DNA of 64,000 nucleotides, from NCBI RefSeq assembly GCF_000787775.1, contig NZ_BBPM01000019.1, positions 1 to 64,000 on the forward strand. The letters run 5' to 3'. The notes below the pieces were generated by a model. It had not been told where the DNA came from. It was given only the letters and a program-made list of their open reading frames with translations, and did no database searches. Positions 7,873 to 16,452 of this stretch are shown here, piece by piece; positions within the stretch are counted from its first letter, which is position 1; every line of letters starts with the position of its first letter. This DNA is from Streptacidiphilus carbonis (GTDB taxonomy: Bacteria > Actinomycetota > Actinomycetes > Streptomycetales > Streptomycetaceae). A program made the translations under genes and the position numbers.

Positions 7873-10620
7873 GTGAGTCGGTACATCCAGAATGGGTGGA
7901 TGATGCTGGAGATGCAGAATCAGGCGATTCTGGACTTGATCTACGGTCTGGTCTACCCGGAAGGGGCATGGCCGACCTATCGCACGGTGGACCTGCACAT
8001 GGACAAGTCCCTGGGCATCAGTGACACGCAGGCGGCCCTACTGTCCATTCCGGCGCAGCTGTTGCTGCAGCCGTGGCAGCGGGCTGGGTTCAATGACAGC
8101 GACGAGTTGCGTTTGACCCTGCGCGGGGTCGACGCCGCCGAAGGGGGCCGGCAGGACCTGGACGCTCTCGCGGCCTTCCTGGCCTGGACCTGCGAGCGTG
8201 AACAGGTGGCATCCGTCGATGCAGCGGACTTCGCGGTGACGGGTCGTGAGTACGCCGAAGCTCTTGGCCTGGACCTGGGCCCTTTGCCCGATCCGCAGGA
8301 CCCGCTGGCCCCAGCACCCGGGCCGGTGTCTGCGGATGCGAAGTCGGCGCGGGAGCTGATGACACGCATCCGCGTCCTGGGAATGCTCATGCACAGTTTC
8401 TGGCAGTCGGCGGGATATTCCCCCGCCGGCCCTTGGGACTGGACGTTCTTCATCGACCGGCGTCGACTGCGGCGCTATCGCGGAGCGCGAACCGGCGCCG
8501 ATCTCCTCGAGCTCGAGGATCAGTTCCAGGGCGACGCGACGCCCTCGCCCATTCAGCCGCCCACGGTGGAAGCCGAGAGCCTTGTAGACGTCTCCACTGC
8601 AGTGACGGACACGATGGGCAGTGAGGACGCGGTAGTGGTGCTCCATCGTCGTCCTCACGAGGCGATGATGGCCGTGCTGAGGGACGACATCATCGAGCTG
8701 TGTACCGTGGCGGTCAGTCAGAATCGCTACGACGATGCGATCTTCGAAGCGTTCCGGCACGTTGAGACCACGGTCCAGCGTCGCACCGGCCTCAACGACA
8801 CGATCGGCGGACTACTCCTCCAGCAGGCCTTCCGGGATGAGCCCTACAGGATTCGGGTCTCGGAGCGGAAGATGGACCAACAGCGGCTTCACGACATGTT
8901 CAGTGCCGCCATCGGCCTGCATCGCGGGGACCGTGCCCACAAGAACAAGCCCAATCTTGTGTGCCGCACCCTGCCAGAATGCGTTCGGATCCTCGCCCAC
9001 GCCTGTGTCCTGCTTGACCTCCTCGACCGAGACATGGCTGTCACTCCCGCCATCCGCGGCTATGCCCAGCATGACGATGACACCCTGACTCTGCGGGTGG
9101 TGCGTGCCACCCCCACGACCCGGGTCCTCATCGACGAACAGCCTTGTCGCGTGCTGCGGCGCACCGCTGAGACGATCACCGTGTCGACGGCCGGCATTCC
9201 AACAGACGAACACGATGTTGTGCTGATCGACGGTTCGCTTCAGAGCCCGAGTAAGCCGATCTGGCTGGTGCGCGGCGCGGGTAAGGAAAATTGGTACCGA
9301 GTGGAAGAGGTCGACATTCCGCTCTTCTCGGACCCGGAGTGCAGTCTTCCTCTGGATGCCACGGGGATCCGGCTTGCGACCAGGGAATCCGGGGTTCGTG
9401 GCCAACGCCTGGTGGCAACCAGGAACAGCTACACGCCCGGAGACTACGTCACCTGGCGTTGGGATACCAGCATCCACCTGCCTAAAGCCTGGGCCCGCGG
9501 GCGTAGCAACGAACCGCCGTTCGTCGCCTTCAACAGCTCGACACTCTTTAATGGCGATCCGAAGGCTGCGGCCCACCCGGCCCGCACGATGAAGGTGTCC
9601 CTGGAGCCGCCCCTCATCAAAGCCCGAGTTGGTGAGGCACCGCCGATTCGCGCACTGGTGTGGAAGACGGACGGAACAGCAACCTGGACGGAGGCGATCG
9701 ACAATCCGACGATTCGAACGGACGATGCGAAGACCGTCTCCTACGAAAGGCAGGGCCCGCGGGTCCTGGCACCGGGCCGATGTACGTTGCGTCTGGAGCA
9801 CGACTCGCAGTACGCCGAAGCCGTCGTGGAAGCTGTCGCGCATCCGCGAGGAACGGTCACGGACTGGGTCACTGCCCTTCCTCCGGTCAGCGATCTCGTG
9901 TTTACCAAGAACAAGGGTGTGCTCCTTGCGACCAGGGAAGCCACCGTCTGGCACATTGATGCCAAGACCGGAAAACTGGGGCCGGCGGCAGGCGCCCAAC
10001 TCCAGCCACCCATGTATGGCGGAGTAGACCGGCTGGCACCGGCCCCGAACGGGGACGTGGCCCTCCAGCTCTACGGTGAACCAGACCTGCTCGTCCTCAC
10101 AGGCAACTCGGATCTGAGCTGCAGCTACACCGTCACCAAGCCCGAACCCGAGAACACCATCACCGCGTTCGCCTGGCTCGGAACTGACCTGATCATCGCC
10201 ATGCACAGCCGGACCCTGTGGCGTTACACCCCCGATGGCCAGCACACCCTGCTCGGCCAGAGCCCCAACCCGATCAAGCGGCTGACGCCAGAGCCAAACA
10301 CCGGCAAGCTGCTCGCCCTCACTGGTCACGGGCAGGAGCAGCAGATCTGTCGCCTGGATCCGCGCTCCACGGACACGCCCGAGGATCTGCTCACCGAGCC
10401 GCAGAGGAGCAACACACTCGGGAGCCTCGCGGCTACACCCGACGGGGAGGTCTACGTGACGGACTTCTACGGGGGACGGCTCCTGAGACTCGACTCGGGC
10501 GTTCTCACCACGGTGGCCTCAGGCCTGAAGAATCCGGATGCGGTCTGCATCGACGACATTGGCACCGTGTACGTCGCGGATTTTGCCGATCATGCATCAG
10601 TCCGGCGCCTCCTTCCGTAG
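7873..10620 (+). CDS. TIGR02391 (Ymh) domain fused to a beta-propeller
   Basis: A 915-residue protein beginning at GTG, preceded by AGAGGG at good spacing; ATG 7903 is a possible later start. Residues 1-60 form a helical segment (LIYGLVYPEGAWPTY). Residues about 255-385 match the TIGR02391/Ymh family: a helix with EAFRHVETTVQRRTG, then MFSAAIGLHRGDRAHKNK, whose R351-x4-H356 fits the HEPN ribonuclease motif. Residues about 540-690 look beta-rich and Ig-like. Residues 690-915 resemble an NHL/SMP-30-type propeller (ATPDGEVYVTDFYGGRLLRLD). No signal peptide is present. HEPN-fold proteins often act as RNases in phage exclusion, so a defence role is possible but inferred. Confidence 0.65.
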   Translation: MSRYIQNGWMMLEMQNQAILDLIYGLVYPEGAWPTYRTVDLHMDKSLGISDTQAALLSIPAQLLLQPWQRAGFNDSDELRLTLRGVDAAEGGRQDLDALAAFLAWTCEREQVASVDAADFAVTGREYAEALGLDLGPLPDPQDPLAPAPGPVSADAKSARELMTRIRVLGMLMHSFWQSAGYSPAGPWDWTFFIDRRRLRRYRGARTGADLLELEDQFQGDATPSPIQPPTVEAESLVDVSTAVTDTMGSEDAVVVLHRRPHEAMMAVLRDDIIELCTVAVSQNRYDDAIFEAFRHVETTVQRRTGLNDTIGGLLLQQAFRDEPYRIRVSERKMDQQRLHDMFSAAIGLHRGDRAHKNKPNLVCRTLPECVRILAHACVLLDLLDRDMAVTPAIRGYAQHDDDTLTLRVVRATPTTRVLIDEQPCRVLRRTAETITVSTAGIPTDEHDVVLIDGSLQSPSKPIWLVRGAGKENWYRVEEVDIPLFSDPECSLPLDATGIRLATRESGVRGQRLVATRNSYTPGDYVTWRWDTSIHLPKAWARGRSNEPPFVAFNSSTLFNGDPKAAAHPARTMKVSLEPPLIKARVGEAPPIRALVWKTDGTATWTEAIDNPTIRTDDAKTVSYERQGPRVLAPGRCTLRLEHDSQYAEAVVEAVAHPRGTVTDWVTALPPVSDLVFTKNKGVLLATREATVWHIDAKTGKLGPAAGAQLQPPMYGGVDRLAPAPNGDVALQLYGEPDLLVLTGNSDLSCSYTVTKPEPENTITAFAWLGTDLIIAMHSRTLWRYTPDGQHTLLGQSPNPIKRLTPEPNTGKLLALTGHGQEQQICRLDPRSTDTPEDLLTEPQRSNTLGSLAATPDGEVYVTDFYGGRLLRLDSGVLTTVASGLKNPDAVCIDDIGTVYVADFADHASVRRLLP

Positions 10621-10844
10621 ACATCACATTCCCGCGCTGACGTCCGATGTCGATGTCCCCTCGGCCCTCGCACTGATCCCAGAGCACCCTGCCAAACACC
10701 GCCCCGGCCCCGGACCGCGGGTAGTGCGGGGAGATCGCGGCGCATGCGTGCTGGGTGTGATGCCGGTTTCGGCTCCGCTCTGTCGCGTGAAGCGTCTGTC
10801 CAGGTGGCGTGGTCGGACTCCCTGGTGCGGCAGAGGCACTATGG
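10621..10844. other. Short intergenic region left of the IS3 element
   Basis: This gap holds no gene or repeat that I can support. The sequence runs straight into the left end of the insertion sequence. Confidence 0.4.
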
Positions 10845-11189
10845 GCTTGCCTCACTTTGACGGACACCTGAGATCCGGGGCTTCGGGCCCAGAAGGATGA
10901 TGTCCATCATGGAGAGCATGGGGAAGAAGAAGCCGCGTCCTCGCCGCTCGTTCACGCCGGAGTTCAAGGCCGAGATCGTCGAGCTGTGTCGGCGCGGGGA
11001 TCGCTCGGTCGGCCAGGTGGCCAAGGACTTCGAGCTGACCGAGACCGCCGTGCGTGACTGGGTCAGGCTGGCCGAGGTCGACGCCGGCGAGCGGGAGGGC
11101 CTGACCAGCGGCGAACGCGAGGAGCTGGCCCGGCTGCGGCAGGAGAACCGGCGCCTTCGGGAGGACGTGGACATCCTCCGGCGTGCCAC

Positions 11190-12407
11190 GGTGAACTCAA
11201 CCGGTCAGCGCAACAGGGCTGTGAGCCTATCGGTTGGTGTGTCGTAGTCGAGGGTCTTCCTGGGCCGGGTGTTGAGGCGTTCGGCGATGCGGTCGAGGTC
11301 CTGTTGGGTGTGTCCGGCCATAGTGGTGCGCTTGGGGAAGTACTGGCGCAGGAGGCGGTTGGTGTTCTCATTGGTGCCTCGCTGCCAGGGGCTCTGGGGG
11401 TCGGCGAAGTAGACGGCCAGGCCGGTGGCCGCGGTGACGTCCTTGTGCGCGGCCAGCTCCATGCCGCGGTCCCAGGTCAGGGTCTTGCGCAGGTGGGCGG
11501 GCAGAGTCAGCATCGTGGCGGACACCCGTGCGGTGACGGTGGCGGTGTCGCGGCCGTCGAGCTGGACCAGCAGGGTGAAGCGGGTGGTGCGTTCCACGAG
11601 GGTAGCGATCTGGGTGACGCCACTGCCCATGACCAGGTCGCCTTCCCAGTGCCCGGGGACCAGGCGGTCGCGCACTTCGGCGGGCCGCTCGTGGATGGGA
11701 GTCGCTTCCTTGATCTGCGAGCGCCACTGGCCGGTGACGGTGTTGTGGATGTTGCGGCGGGTCGGACGTCCCGAACGCAGGTGCTGCTGCAAGGACTTGG
11801 CCAGCACTCCGCGCGCCTGCACGAACAGGGATTTGTAGATGGTCTCGTGGCTGATCCGCATCCCAGGGGCATCGGGATGCGCCTTCGTCAGATGGCCTGC
11901 TATCTGCTCAGGCGACCAGTCGTCGGCCAGGCGAGCGGCGACCACCTCCCGCAGGGGCTCGTTCAAGGCCAGCAGACAGGGCTTGGGGCGCCGGGCGCGT
12001 TGCCATGCCCGGTCCTCCGCGTCGACGGCCCGGTAGTGCTCAGCGCCCTTGTTGCAGCCGATTTCTCGGCTGACGGTGGAGGCGGCCCGTCCCAGGGACC
12101 GGGCGATCGCGCGCATCGAGTCCCCGCGGGCCAGGCCCCGGGAGATCAGCTCGCGTTCGCCCTCGGTCAGGAAACCGGGCCGACGCGTGCGGACCGGCGG
12201 GACGTAGCCGCCGTTCGACTTGAGGATCGTGAAGACCGAGCCGGGTGGCCACCCCAGGGCCCGGGAGATCTCACTGATCGACTCGCCGGCCTTCCAGCGG
12301 TCCCACAACTCACGCCTCTGCGCGTCCGACATCCCCGGACGACCCATCCTTGCCATACGCCACACCCTCTCCTACCTCGGGTGTTGCGCTGACCGGTTGA
12401 GTTCACC
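11190..12407 (-). mobile_element. Complete IS30-family insertion sequence
   Basis: The element is 1218 bp with perfect 25-bp terminal inverted repeats at 11190-11214 and 12383-12407 (outer ends GGTGAACTCAACC). It flanks itself with AC on both sides, a 2-bp duplication typical of IS30. Because the flank is symmetric, shorter repeats with a longer duplication (up to CCACGG) cannot be excluded. It carries one intact transposase gene and may still be active. Confidence 0.9.
11205..12365 (-). CDS. IS30-family transposase
   Basis: A 386-residue transposase. The N-terminus has two helix-turn-helix segments (SISEISRALGWPPGSV and SMRAIARSLGRAASTVSREI), the second being the hallmark IS30 DNA-binding motif. 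The catalytic DDE core is visible as GHWEGDL, TWDRGMEL and NENTNRLLRQYFPK. The stop codon lies inside the left terminal repeat and the start lies just inside the right one, as usual for this family. ATG 12347 (MGRPGMSDAQ) is an alternative start. No frameshift or missing catalytic residue was seen, so the enzyme should be functional. It cuts and joins the terminal repeats during transposition. Confidence 0.93.
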   Translation of the reverse strand: MWRMARMGRPGMSDAQRRELWDRWKAGESISEISRALGWPPGSVFTILKSNGGYVPPVRTRRPGFLTEGERELISRGLARGDSMRAIARSLGRAASTVSREIGCNKGAEHYRAVDAEDRAWQRARRPKPCLLALNEPLREVVAARLADDWSPEQIAGHLTKAHPDAPGMRISHETIYKSLFVQARGVLAKSLQQHLRSGRPTRRNIHNTVTGQWRSQIKEATPIHERPAEVRDRLVPGHWEGDLVMGSGVTQIATLVERTTRFTLLVQLDGRDTATVTARVSATMLTLPAHLRKTLTWDRGMELAAHKDVTAATGLAVYFADPQSPWQRGTNENTNRLLRQYFPKRTTMAGHTQQDLDRIAERLNTRPRKTLDYDTPTDRLTALLR

Positions 12408-12433
12408 ACGGCTTTCTTCGCGAAGGAGACCCG

Positions 12434-13305
12434 GTGACGGTGCACCCGTTCATCGAGACGGAGAAGCAGAGCGGCCACAACGTCAAGCGCGCTTGTGAAC
12501 TGCTGAAGGTCTCCCGTGCCGCCTTCTACGCCCGACGCACCGCCGCCCCCAGACCCCGTGCGGTGCGCGACGCTGACCTGACCGGGAAGATCGCCGAGGT
12601 CCACGGGACCTCGCGGGGCAGCTACGGGGCACCGCGCATCCATGCCGTGCTCCAGCGCGACGGCGAGCAGTGCGGACGCCGCCGGGTCGCACGGCTCATG
12701 CGCCAGGCCGGCCTCCAGGGCCGGCACCGCAGGCGGGGCCAGCGCACCACGGTCGCGGATCCGCGCGCCGGCGTGCGGCCGGACCTGGTCCTGCGGGACT
12801 TCCAGCCCGATCCGCAGGCCGTGGATACGCGCTGGTGCGGTGACATCACCTACATCCCGACCGCGGAGGGCTGGCTCTACCTGGCCACCGTCATCGACAT
12901 CGCCTCGCGGCGCGTCGTCGGCTGGGCAACCGCCGACCACCTTCGGACCACACTCGTCGCCGATGCCCTGCGGGTCGCCTGCCACAACCGTCGGCCCGAC
13001 GGCCCGGTGATCTTTCACTCGGATCGCGGCTGTCAGTACACTAGCCGAGAACTCGCTCTTCTTGCAGGCGAGTTGGGTGTCCGGCTGTCGGTCGGTCGGA
13101 CCGGCCAGTGCTGGACAACGCGCTCGCCGAGTCGTTCTTCGCGACGTTGAAGCGGGAGTTGTTCGAGGGCAGGCCCTTGTCGCCTCGGGCAAACACCCGC
13201 ACCGCGATCTTCGAGTGGATCGAAGGCTGGTACAACATACGCAGGCTGCACAGCAGCCTCGGATACCGCAGTCCCACCGAGTACGAGACCGCCCTGGCGG
13301 CCTGA
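12434..13305 (+). pseudogene. IS3 orfB transposase with a frameshift
   Basis: This is a DDE (rve) integrase-type transposase. The frame starting at GTG 12434 contains SRAAFYARR, GSYGAPRIH, DTRWCGDITYIP (first Asp) and FHSDRGCQYTS (second Asp). It fails at about 13110, where TGCTGG-ACAAC lacks one G compared with the expected QCWDNALAES. The rest, including the catalytic Glu in ALAESFFATLKREL and the C-terminal LHSSLGYRSP, continues in another frame to 13305. The loss is in a GGG run, so a sequencing error is possible, but the element is disabled anyway by the split orfA. Confidence 0.9.
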
Positions 13306-13450
13306 CCACCACAACCACGGTGTCCGTCAAAGCGGAGCAAGCTCACTACACCCGCTGGGTTCGTGCGGTGACGATGACGGAGGCCACCTGAGCAGGGCCC
13401 GCCGGCTGGGGGCCGGGTGAAGCTACGAGAGCGTGACTCCATGAGCTTCG

Positions 13451-14197
13451 CTACACGGCGATCTCCACCGTAGCTCGGTCAATCCACCGGGCGAGAACAC
13501 TGAACGCGGACAACTGCTCGAGTGCCTCGTGCTCAGGGAGCTCCGGAAGACCATCTTCGTGGCTGTTCGGATTGCGGATCGCGGCATAGCATCCCTCCGC
13601 GAAGGCCATGACTCCGCGCTGCGTGCCCTTGTACGTGTCGCTGCCGTCGTCAGCGACGATCCGCAGCCGCGGATGGCCGACCAGCGGTGCATTGGTACTC
13701 AGCGCGTCTTGGAAGAGCTTCGTCTCTGAGGCGTCACGGCGGTTCAGCTTGTTCTGCGTTTCAGCGTTGACCTTCCTTGCGGCTGCGGTGACGGCCTCGC
13801 GGAAGTGGCCGCTCTGCCAGAGCGAACGCGCTCCTTCCCATGCCCAAGGATGAAGGGCTGCTGCGGTCATGTGCGGGGCACTGTCACCCAGCTTCTCGCG
13901 GATCTCCTCCTGGGAGGCCAGAACCGCCTTGGCCCGAAGTGCCTGTGTTCGGTGGCTCACCCACTGGCGATTGGCTAGGTTCATGGTCATCTCGAGGGCG
14001 TCCCGCCAGCCCGGGATGAGCCGGTCGAAGATCGGTTCCACAAGGACGAATTGGACGACGATCTCATCACTGCTGCCCCGATGGTGCCGCCCACCCCTGT
14101 CGGGGGAGGTGACGAGATCAGTGAGGGAGATGAACTTGTCGAGCTGTTGGTCGGCCCATTCGGGGGCGGCAATAGTTGTCACCTGTTCACCATGCAT
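13451..14197 (-). CDS. TIGR02391 (Ymh) family protein
   Basis: A 248-residue soluble protein. The C-terminal half matches the TIGR02391/Ymh family: LHPWAWEGARSLWQSGHFREAV (115-136), then KLFQDALSTNAP and GCYAAIRNPNSHED. R208-N-x3-H213 is the HEPN-type RNxxxH motif. The N-terminal 100 residues are unassigned. The protein is clearly paralogous to the one encoded at 15463-16167, sharing LHPW.WE.ARSLW and AIRNP..HE. It is the last gene of a minus-strand trio, 198 bases after its upstream neighbour. An RNase or abortive-infection role is an inference from the fold. The start ATG 14197 has no strong ribosome binding site, so a downstream start is possible. Confidence 0.75.
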   Translation of the reverse strand: MHGEQVTTIAAPEWADQQLDKFISLTDLVTSPDRGGRHHRGSSDEIVVQFVLVEPIFDRLIPGWRDALEMTMNLANRQWVSHRTQALRAKAVLASQEEIREKLGDSAPHMTAAALHPWAWEGARSLWQSGHFREAVTAAARKVNAETQNKLNRRDASETKLFQDALSTNAPLVGHPRLRIVADDGSDTYKGTQRGVMAFAEGCYAAIRNPNSHEDGLPELPEHEALEQLSAFSVLARWIDRATVEIAV

Positions 14198-14395
14198 CTC
14201 CGGTACCTCGCGGTTCCAGCGATCTCGTTGGATCTGTCATGCCGTTGGGAGACTGAGCCTTCTTTGTCCAGCCGAACTGCCACCTTCATGCGCCCGAACC
14301 TGGCCGCAGGGATAGCGGTCGCCGCCCATGCTTCCGTCCGCTGACTATGTCGGCGTCCGGCTGACGTGCACCGACCCGACTTGCCCGCCGCCTTC

Positions 14396-15241
14396 TCAGT
14401 AGAGTGCGATCGCATCGACGACAATGGCTGGACCGGAAATGAAGGCGTGCACATCCTCGGTCGGAAGGTTGAGGTCCAGCTGATCCACCAGTGTTTTCAC
14501 TAGGCCATCCACCTCAGGCATGAGCTTGCGCCGGATCATGTACTCCCAGTCGTGGAGTAGCCACTCTTCGGTGCTGAGATACCCTTCGCTGCTCTCGGGG
14601 ATCAACCGCGAGACGCTCCCCAGGACCCGCAGTTCACGCTCGACTCTGTTGCCTGACGCTTCGTCGATAAAGTGGTCCGGTCTCACGTTGATGTAGACCT
14701 TCAGCGGTAGGGGTGAACCTGTCAGCTCCAGCAAGACGGGGATGGGCAGGAGCTCGTTGCGTAGGTACACCTGCTTCAGCTGCTCGACGACACGCGAGTC
14801 ATGGACGTCGAAGTCGAGAATGCTCTCCAGGTCGCCCTCAGCTGTCTCCAGCAGTCGGCGGAAGATGAAGAACATCTTGCCGGCCAGGCTGGCTGCGGTG
14901 ATTCGTGTGTGCCCTTCGATCTCAACCAGGTCGTCCTTGCTGAGGACTGTGTCAGGGCCAGGGTTGATCTTGACTGTTCCGGTCCTGATCAAGGAGTCGA
15001 TCACCTTGCTGGCTGTGGCCTTCTCCTTCGGATTCAGGGCGTAGGTCGACTGGTACTCGACATCGGTCCCAAGGGATCCTTCCAGCCCAATACCGGAGGT
15101 GCCCAGTTTGCCGCCGCCAGACCGCTTGCGCACTGTCTTCTCAACGATGTCCGCTTGGCGGGGTACGTCGTCGATGTCGTGGTACTCCGCCTGTGCGAGC
15201 AGAGTGTCTGTGTCGAGGTAGATGGGTGACCGAAGCGCCAT
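14396..15241 (-). CDS. Unknown protein, possibly DUF6414-like
   Basis: A 281-residue protein beginning MALRSPIYLDTDTLLAQAEY and ending PAIVVDAIALY. The opening IYLD segment and the internal VLSKDDLVEIEGHTRI, followed by a helix that reads like a membrane-free scaffold, recall DUF6414 proteins, but this rests on recollection and is weak. No signal peptide or membrane span is seen, and no catalytic motif is recognised. It lies between two paralogous TIGR02391 genes on the same strand, with gaps of 198 and 221 bases. This suggests either a shared function or successive duplication around it. Confidence 0.6.
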   Translation of the reverse strand: MALRSPIYLDTDTLLAQAEYHDIDDVPRQADIVEKTVRKRSGGGKLGTSGIGLEGSLGTDVEYQSTYALNPKEKATASKVIDSLIRTGTVKINPGPDTVLSKDDLVEIEGHTRITAASLAGKMFFIFRRLLETAEGDLESILDFDVHDSRVVEQLKQVYLRNELLPIPVLLELTGSPLPLKVYINVRPDHFIDEASGNRVERELRVLGSVSRLIPESSEGYLSTEEWLLHDWEYMIRRKLMPEVDGLVKTLVDQLDLNLPTEDVHAFISGPAIVVDAIALY

Positions 15242-15462
15242 GGTGGGAGTCTCTCACCAACCTCTGACAGCAGCGGGAAGCTACGTCCGAACCACTCATT
15301 TCAGTTCCCTGATTGTGTTCCATGCGACCGAACCGTTGCCAACGGTCGCGGCCCCGGACAGGCTCTGGTAAGTGATCTTGGTGAAGCTGGGAAAGATCAC
15401 CCAAGGAAATCAGCCTGCTTGGGAGGTCGCCCGCCCGCAGACGGCGGGAGCGGGCGGGGCGG

Positions 15463-16167
15463 CTACCTCGATACGGTGCTTGTGTCGATGAGGCGGGCGA
15501 GGACGCTGAGTGCGGCGAGCTGCTCCAGTGCCTCCTGCTCGTCCCATTCGCCGGTTTCGTGTGCGGCGGGGTTGCGGATGGCGAAGAAGACTCCGAGGCC
15601 CAGCTGCAGGGCACCGCGCTGTCGGCTCTGGGTGGTGGGGTTGTCCGGATCTCCGGGGACGCGCAGTCGCGGCTTGCCGGGCTCGGGCGCCCGGTCGCTG
15701 AACGTCTCCTGGACGAGTTTGTCGTCTGCAACGTCGAGGCGGCCCAGCTTGTCCTGAAGGTTGGCATTGATCGCGCTGGCCCCGCGGTGGACGGCCGCGC
15801 GGTAGTGCTTGGACTCCCACAGGCTGCGGGCCGCCTCCCAGATCCACGGGTGGAGTCGGTCCGCGGGCATGCGCGGGGCATCGGGCGCGAGTCGGATACT
15901 CCACTCGTCCTGATCGTCGAGGATCCCCAGGCCCCGCTGCACCTTCCCGGATGCCTCCGATGTCCCCGCCATGCCCTCCAGGTGGAAGTCGGAGAGCTCG
16001 GGGTCCAGCACCTTGAGGATCTGCTTGACCGTCGGCTCCAGTCGCCGCAGCTCGCGGAGGATCCCGGGGGCCCCTCCCTCGTAGCGGTTCGCCCGGTCGC
16101 TCCTGTCGTAGTCGGTGCACAGGGATTCGTAGGCTGTCAGGCGCTGGCGCATCCAATCACGGTCCAT
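15463..16167 (-). CDS. TIGR02391 (Ymh) family protein, second paralogue
   Basis: A 234-residue protein with the same C-terminal domain as its neighbour. The visible motifs are LHPWIWEAARSLWESKHYRAAV (105-126), KLVQETFSDRAP and GVFFAIRNPAAHETG. R198-N-x3-H203 fits the HEPN motif. The N-terminal 100 residues differ from the first paralogue, so the family keeps one conserved domain with variable partners. It is the first gene of the minus-strand trio and is transcribed divergently from the ImmA/IrrE gene at 16453. A role in phage exclusion or RNA cleavage is inferred, not shown. Confidence 0.75.
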   Translation of the reverse strand: MDRDWMRQRLTAYESLCTDYDRSDRANRYEGGAPGILRELRRLEPTVKQILKVLDPELSDFHLEGMAGTSEASGKVQRGLGILDDQDEWSIRLAPDAPRMPADRLHPWIWEAARSLWESKHYRAAVHRGASAINANLQDKLGRLDVADDKLVQETFSDRAPEPGKPRLRVPGDPDNPTTQSRQRGALQLGLGVFFAIRNPAAHETGEWDEQEALEQLAALSVLARLIDTSTVSR

Positions 16168-16402
16168 CTGGGCAGACTAGGGGATCGGATGACCGCGATG
16201 CGGGTCGCGGCCCAACAGGTCCCCAGGTTCGAGTCGGACGAGGTCGACGGTGCCGGCACCTGCCGCCGCGAGGTGCCCCCGGGGGCACGCATCCAACGGG
16301 TCATCAGCTCGGTGCTGCGGAGTCGACGTACTCAATCCCCTTGCAGAACTGCCAGCTTGACTGACCGTCTGCCTTCGCGAGGGGCGTCAGTCGACGATTG
16401 CG

Positions 16403-16414
16403 CGGAATATTCCG
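16403..16414. promoter_or_regulatory. 12-bp palindrome upstream of the XRE-ImmA gene
   Basis: CGGAATATTCCG is a perfect palindrome in an AT-rich patch 39 bases before the GTG of the XRE-protease gene. TAGCAT (16418-16423) just downstream could be a -10 element. It is a plausible operator for the HTH domain encoded by that gene, as in other ImmA-linked repressors. This is inference from position and symmetry only. Confidence 0.5.
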
Positions 16415-16452
16415 TGCTAGCATTTTGAGGACTGATGAGGGGAGGGCGCGTC

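Larger units (their letters stand above)
10897..12437 (+). pseudogene. IS3 orfA, split by an IS30 insertion
   Basis: The 5' part (10897-11189) encodes a helix-turn-helix (FTPEFKAEIVELCRRG) and a leucine-zipper-like helix (RLRQENRRLREDVDILRRAT), typical of IS3 OrfA. The 3' part lies beyond the IS30 copy at 12410-12437. Joining 11189 directly to 12410 restores a perfect 106-residue frame ending RATAFFAKETR, which proves that IS30 landed inside this gene. The stop overlaps the GTG of orfB (GTGA), the usual coupling of the two frames. A better ATG may lie a few codons inside. Confidence 0.9.
10845..13342 (+). mobile_element. IS3-family element, interrupted by IS30
   Basis: Imperfect terminal repeats of about 24 bp (10845-10868 and 13319-13342) share GCTTGC and CTTTGACGGACACC. 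Between them lie orfA and orfB of an IS3-type transposase. Removing the nested IS30 copy leaves about 1.28 kb, normal for IS3. The element is dead: orfA is split by the insertion and orfB carries a frameshift. A target duplication could not be resolved with confidence. Confidence 0.85.
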
